64,000 nt of DNA from Nocardia paucivorans NBRC 100373 (lineage in GTDB: Bacteria > Actinomycetota > Actinomycetes > Mycobacteriales > Mycobacteriaceae). Location: assembly GCF_000308675.1 (NCBI RefSeq), contig NZ_BAGE01000043.1:1-64000 (forward strand), written 5' to 3'. The notes below the pieces were generated by a model. The model worked only from the letters and a program-made list of their open reading frames with translations. It did no database searches and had not been told where the DNA came from. Numbering within the stretch: position 1 is the stretch's first letter; each line of letters begins with the position of its first letter. Both the position numbers and the translations under genes were made by a program. Positions 60,771 to 64,000 of this stretch are shown here, in pieces.

Positions 60771-61454
60771 CTACTCGGGCGGCAACAGGTCCGGACGACG
60801 CAGGCGAGTGCGGGCCAATGCCTGTTCTCGACGCCACGCCGCCACCTTGGCGTGGTCGCCGGACAGCAGCACCGGCGGAACATCGAGGCCACGCCAGCTC
60901 GCGGGACGGGTGTAACCGGGTCCTTCCAACAGCCCGTCGGAGAACGAATCCTGTTGGTGGGACAGTTGATTGCCCAGGACACCGGGAATGAGTCGGACCA
61001 CGGCCTCGGTGATCACCAGGACGGCGGCCTCCCCACCGATCAGCACATAGTCACCGATGCTGACTTCTTCCACCCGAACTCGACGCGCGGCATCGTCGAA
61101 CACCCGTTGGTCGATGCCTTCGTAGCGGCCACATGCGAACACCAGATGTGGTTCGGTGGCCCAACGCTGCGCGGTGGCCTGGGTGAACGGCACACCGGCC
61201 GGGGTGGGGACCACCAGCAGCGCCTCGTCGGGGCACACCTCGTCCAGGGCCGGCCCCCAGACGGTGGGCTTCATGATCATGCCGGGACCGCCCCCGTAGG
61301 GCGAGTCGTCGACGGATTTGTGCACGTCGTGGGTCCAGTGCCGCAGATCGTGCACGGCGAGCTCGAGCAGCCCCTTCTCGATGGCCTTACCCAGTAGCGC
61401 CGTACGCAGCGGCTCCAGATACTCCGGGAAGATGGTGACGACGTCTATTCGCAT
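60771..61454 (-). CDS. trmD: tRNA (guanine37-N1)-methyltransferase
   Basis: 227 aa. A SPOUT methyltransferase with a trefoil knot: [40 protein letters not shown], then [13 protein letters not shown] and [20 protein letters not shown]. It methylates G37 of tRNAs with SAM, preventing frameshifts. It follows rimM, as in the usual rpsP-KH-rimM-trmD order. Confidence 0.96.
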   Translation of the reverse strand: MRIDVVTIFPEYLEPLRTALLGKAIEKGLLELAVHDLRHWTHDVHKSVDDSPYGGGPGMIMKPTVWGPALDEVCPDEALLVVPTPAGVPFTQATAQRWATEPHLVFACGRYEGIDQRVFDDAARRVRVEEVSIGDYVLIGGEAAVLVITEAVVRLIPGVLGNQLSHQQDSFSDGLLEGPGYTRPASWRGLDVPPVLLSGDHAKVAAWRREQALARTRLRRPDLLPPE

Positions 61455-61485
61455 ACTCGTCCACTTCGCACAAAACCCACCGGTT

Positions 61486-62007
61486 TCATTCGGGATTCAG
61501 CAGCCCGTCCGGCGGATCGATCACGATCAGCCCCTCATCGATCGATACGGTGGGCACAATCGCGGTCACGAACGGCACCAGCACTTCCCGACCGTCGGTC
61601 GTGCGCACCGACAGCAGTTCCCCGGCCGCCGAATGCAGCACCTCGGTGACAGTGCCCACCGGCGAACCGTCGATATGCCGAACGGCCAGCCCCTCCAGTT
61701 CGTGGTCGTAGAACTCGTCCGGGTCGGAGGTCGGCGGTAATTCGGCGCTGTCCACCACGAACAGGGTGCCGCGCAGAGCGTCCGCGGCGGTTCGGTCGTC
61801 GATATCGACCAACCGCACCAACAACCGGCCCGAATGTTGCCGGGCAGACTCGACGGTGAACTCGCGAAGCGGACCGGACCCCCGGGCACGGCCGCGTAGC
61901 CGTGCGCCGGGGGCGAATCGTTCCTCGGGTTCGTCGGTCCGAACCTCCACCACCAGTTCGCCCCGCACCCCGTGCGATTTGGCGACCCGCCCTACGACGA
62001 GTTCCAT
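61486..62007 (-). CDS. rimM: 16S rRNA-processing/ribosome maturation factor RimM
   Basis: 173 aa starting right after the KH gene stop. The RimM N-domain ([20 protein letters not shown], about residues 3-22) and the PRC-barrel domain ([20 protein letters not shown]) are present. It binds 30S precursors and S19 in late assembly. Confidence 0.95.
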   Translation of the reverse strand: MELVVGRVAKSHGVRGELVVEVRTDEPEERFAPGARLRGRARGSGPLREFTVESARQHSGRLLVRLVDIDDRTAADALRGTLFVVDSAELPPTSDPDEFYDHELEGLAVRHIDGSPVGTVTEVLHSAAGELLSVRTTDGREVLVPFVTAIVPTVSIDEGLIVIDPPDGLLNPE

Positions 62008-62250
62008 CTACCGGTCGGTGTCGACCACGTCGACCCGAATACCCCGACCACCGATACCGGCGACGAGGGTGCGCAGCGCGTTCGCGGTGCGACCACCGCG
62101 ACCGATCACCTTGCCCAGGTCGTCGGGGTGGACATGCACCTCGACGGTGCGTCCGCGGCGGCTGGTGAGCAGCTCGACCCGAACGTCCTCGGGATTGGCG
62201 ACGATACCGCGGACCAGGTGTTCGACGGCATCGGCGACGACGGCGCTCAT
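62008..62250 (-). CDS. khpA: KH-domain RNA-binding protein (KhpA/YlqC type)
   Basis: 80 aa. Its ATG overlaps the rpsP stop by one base (TAATG). The KH motif is seen in HVHPDDLGKVIGRGGRTANA with the GxxG loop. It binds RNA without sequence specificity and often pairs with a Jag-type partner. It links rpsP and rimM. Confidence 0.92.
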   Translation of the reverse strand: MSAVVADAVEHLVRGIVANPEDVRVELLTSRRGRTVEVHVHPDDLGKVIGRGGRTANALRTLVAGIGGRGIRVDVVDTDR

Positions 62251-62690
62251 TACTCGGCGGCCTCGGTCTCACCCTCGGCGGGGGCCCCGGCGGCCTCTTC
62301 CTTCTTGGCCTTCTTCTTGGGGGTGACGGCCTCGGCGACCGGCTCGTTCTCGGCGGCGGCCAGCGCCTCGTTGAACAGCTCCAGCTTGGTCTTCTTCGGC
62401 GGAGCGACCTTCAGCGTGCCCTCGGCACCCGGCAGACCCTTGAACTTCTGCCAGTCACCGGTGATCTCCAGCAGCCGCTGCACCGGCTCGGTGGGCTGGG
62501 CACCGACCTTCAGCCAGTACTGCACCCGCTCGGAATCGATCTCGATCAGCGAGGGCTCTTCCTTCGGGTGGTATTTGCCGATGGATTCGATGGCCCGGCC
62601 GTCGCGACGGGTGCGGGCATCCGCGACGACGACGCGGTACTGCGGGTTGCGGATCTTGCCCATGCGGGTGAGCTTGATGCGGACAGCCAT
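62250..62690 (-). CDS. rpsP: 30S ribosomal protein S16
   Basis: 146 aa from ATG 62690 ([20 protein letters not shown]). The S16 core ends near residue 80; the rest is a Lys/Ala/Glu-rich tail common in actinobacteria. First gene of the rpsP-khpA-rimM-trmD run. Confidence 0.96.
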   Translation of the reverse strand: MAVRIKLTRMGKIRNPQYRVVVADARTRRDGRAIESIGKYHPKEEPSLIEIDSERVQYWLKVGAQPTEPVQRLLEITGDWQKFKGLPGAEGTLKVAPPKKTKLELFNEALAAAENEPVAEAVTPKKKAKKEEAAGAPAEGETEAAE

Positions 62691-62890
62691 GTGCTGATTA
62701 GCCTTTCGAAGGTTGGTCACGGCGCAATTCAGCGACTCGCACGGGTTCGCGAGCCCGGTTTTGCGGTTGAAGTGTGTGACCGCCGCGCGGTACGTAACCG
62801 GAGACGGGCTGACACTGTCCGGGAAGGACGAACGACCATTCTGCCAGATGGGCTTCGAGCACCGGAAATCGGCTCGGGGCCCGGCCGCGA

Positions 62891-64000
62891 CTACTTGTTG
62901 GGGAACTTCAGCTTGGAGATATCGATACCCTCGAGCCCCGGCGGAAGTTGATCGAGCCCGGCGGGCATATTCGACAGGTCCGGCATACCGGGCGGCAGCC
63001 CCGGCATTCCCGGCAACCCGGGGAATCCGCCGCGCATCTTGGGCGGTGTGGGGCCGCGCCCGCCCTTCCCCTTTTTTCCCTTCTTGCCTTTCTTGGTGCG
63101 CCGATTGGCACCCGGCATACCCATCTGCCGACCCATCGCGGCCATCACCTTCCGGGCCTCGAAGAATCGGTCGACCAGTTGGTTGACCTCGGAGACCTGG
63201 ACACCGGAGCCATTGGCGATGCGCAGCCTCCGGGAGGCGTTGATGATCTTGGGGTTGGCGCGTTCGGCCGGAGTCATACCGCGAATGATGGCCTGCACCC
63301 GGTCGAGCTGTTTATCGTCGACCTGGGAGATGACGTCCTTCATCTGTCCCGCGCCGGGCAACATGCCGAGCAGATTCCCGATCGGGCCGAGTTTGCGGAT
63401 GGCCAACATCTGCTCGAGGAAATCCTCGAGGGTGAGTTCGCCGCTGCCGATCTTGCGTGCGGCCTCCTCGGCCTGCTGCTGGTCGTAGACCTGTTCGGCC
63501 TGCTCGATAAGGGTGAGCACATCGCCCATACCGAGGATGCGGCTCGCCATCCGATCGGGGTGGAAGACATCGAAGTCCTCCAATTTCTCACCGGTGGAGG
63601 CGAACATGATCGGCGCGCCGGTGACATTGCGCACGCTCAGCGCGGCACCACCGCGGGCATCGCCGTCGAGCTTGGTGAGCACCACGCCGGTGAAACCGAC
63701 ACCGTCGCGGAACGCCTCGGCGGTGTTCACCGCGTCCTGACCGATCATCGCGTCCAGGACGAACAGGATCTCATCGGGTTTCACCGTGTCGCGGATACCC
63801 GCGGCCTGCGCCATGAGTTCGGCATCGATACCGAGCCGACCGGCGGTGTCGACGATGACCACGTCGTACTGTTTGGCGCGCGCCTCGGCCACACCGGCCT
63901 CGGCAACGGCCACCGGATCGGCGGCGCTCACGCCCAACGCGTTCTCTCCACCACCGACCGAGGTGCCCGGATGCGGCGCGAAAACCTGGACCCCCGCCCG
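62891..64000 (-). CDS. ffh: Signal recognition particle protein Ffh (5' end outside window)
   Basis: The C-terminal 369 residues are present; the beginning lies beyond 64000. The GTPase part has [17 protein letters not shown] and [14 protein letters not shown], and the M domain, which binds 4.5S RNA and signal sequences, has [14 protein letters not shown] and [19 protein letters not shown]. It ends in a Met/Gly/Lys-rich tail. It targets nascent membrane proteins to the translocon. Confidence 0.96.
   Translation of the reverse strand, partial: RAGVQVFAPHPGTSVGGGENALGVSAADPVAVAEAGVAEARAKQYDVVIVDTAGRLGIDAELMAQAAGIRDTVKPDEILFVLDAMIGQDAVNTAEAFRDGVGFTGVVLTKLDGDARGGAALSVRNVTGAPIMFASTGEKLEDFDVFHPDRMASRILGMGDVLTLIEQAEQVYDQQQAEEAARKIGSGELTLEDFLEQMLAIRKLGPIGNLLGMLPGAGQMKDVISQVDDKQLDRVQAIIRGMTPAERANPKIINASRRLRIANGSGVQVSEVNQLVDRFFEARKVMAAMGRQMGMPGANRRTKKGKKGKKGKGGRGPTPPKMRGGFPGLPGMPGLPPGMPDLSNMPAGLDQLPPGLEGIDISKLKFPNK

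Overview
The window is chromosomal DNA of a high-GC, mycolic-acid-type actinomycete, most likely Nocardia or a close relative. This is inferred from the roughly two-thirds GC coding sequence, frequent GTG starts, and a 37-64 kb block whose order (ispG, rip1, dxr, rlmN, cdsA, frr, pyrH, tsf, rpsB, M23 peptidase, rnhB, DUF2469, yraN, yifB, dprA, xerC, lepB, rplS, trmD, rimM, KH protein, rpsP, ffh) matches the corresponding Mycobacterium neighbourhood. The species cannot be fixed from sequence alone.

Region 1 (1-8.6 kb, minus strand) is the accessory part. One uninterrupted frame from 7318 runs off the left edge, at least 2439 codons. It starts with an Ala/Gly-rich module like those of type VII-secreted CpnT/polymorphic-toxin proteins. 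It continues through a long Pro/Ala/Ser/Thr-rich linker, a duplicated helical module whose second copy resembles a sigma-70 region 4 helix-turn-helix, an alpha/beta region, and then three GntR-type winged-helix domains, the last cut by the window end. A 50-codon ORF overlaps its start by four bases. Upstream is a patch of unusually low GC (about 43-48 percent in sampled lines) with an unrecognised ORF and a frame-broken ORF.

Region 2 (9-29 kb) holds metabolism. It has a DHA2 drug exporter next to a CysG-type siroheme/cobalamin enzyme, a TetR/SGNH-hydrolase divergon with a clear operator, a kinase-like protein and its partner, a cupin and an AraC/DJ-1 regulator that each carry a one-base frame break, and the late cobalamin genes (ChlI/ChlD chelatase, cobO, cobB, a CbiG/CobE-like gene and, further on, cobQ). 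It also contains mqo, map, GNAT and alpha/beta-hydrolase genes.

Region 3 (28.6-37 kb) is a mixed regulatory, transport and envelope stretch. It has a GntR/HutC regulator with a DasR-like operator, DUF4254, an XRE-DUF5753 regulator, an amino-acid permease, an IrrE-like protein with a broken zinc motif, a nitrobindin-like protein, a small secreted protein, a lipoprotein PBP and a GNAT protein.

Region 4 (37-64 kb) is the conserved housekeeping block. It covers the MEP isoprenoid genes ispG and dxr with the site-2 protease rip1, phospholipid synthesis (cdsA), translation (frr, tsf, rpsB, rplS, rpsP), UMP kinase, rRNA/tRNA modification and ribosome maturation (rlmN, trmD, rimM), DNA uptake/recombination genes (yraN, yifB, dprA, xerC, rnhB), protein export (lepB, ffh) and the RNA-binding protein Tex. 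Several strong inverted repeats mark transcript ends.

Three genes (8.4 kb, 15.8 kb and 17.0 kb) are broken by apparent loss of one base in a short G/C run, so either small deletions or assembly errors are present. No tRNA, rRNA, insertion sequence, CRISPR array or replication origin was found.
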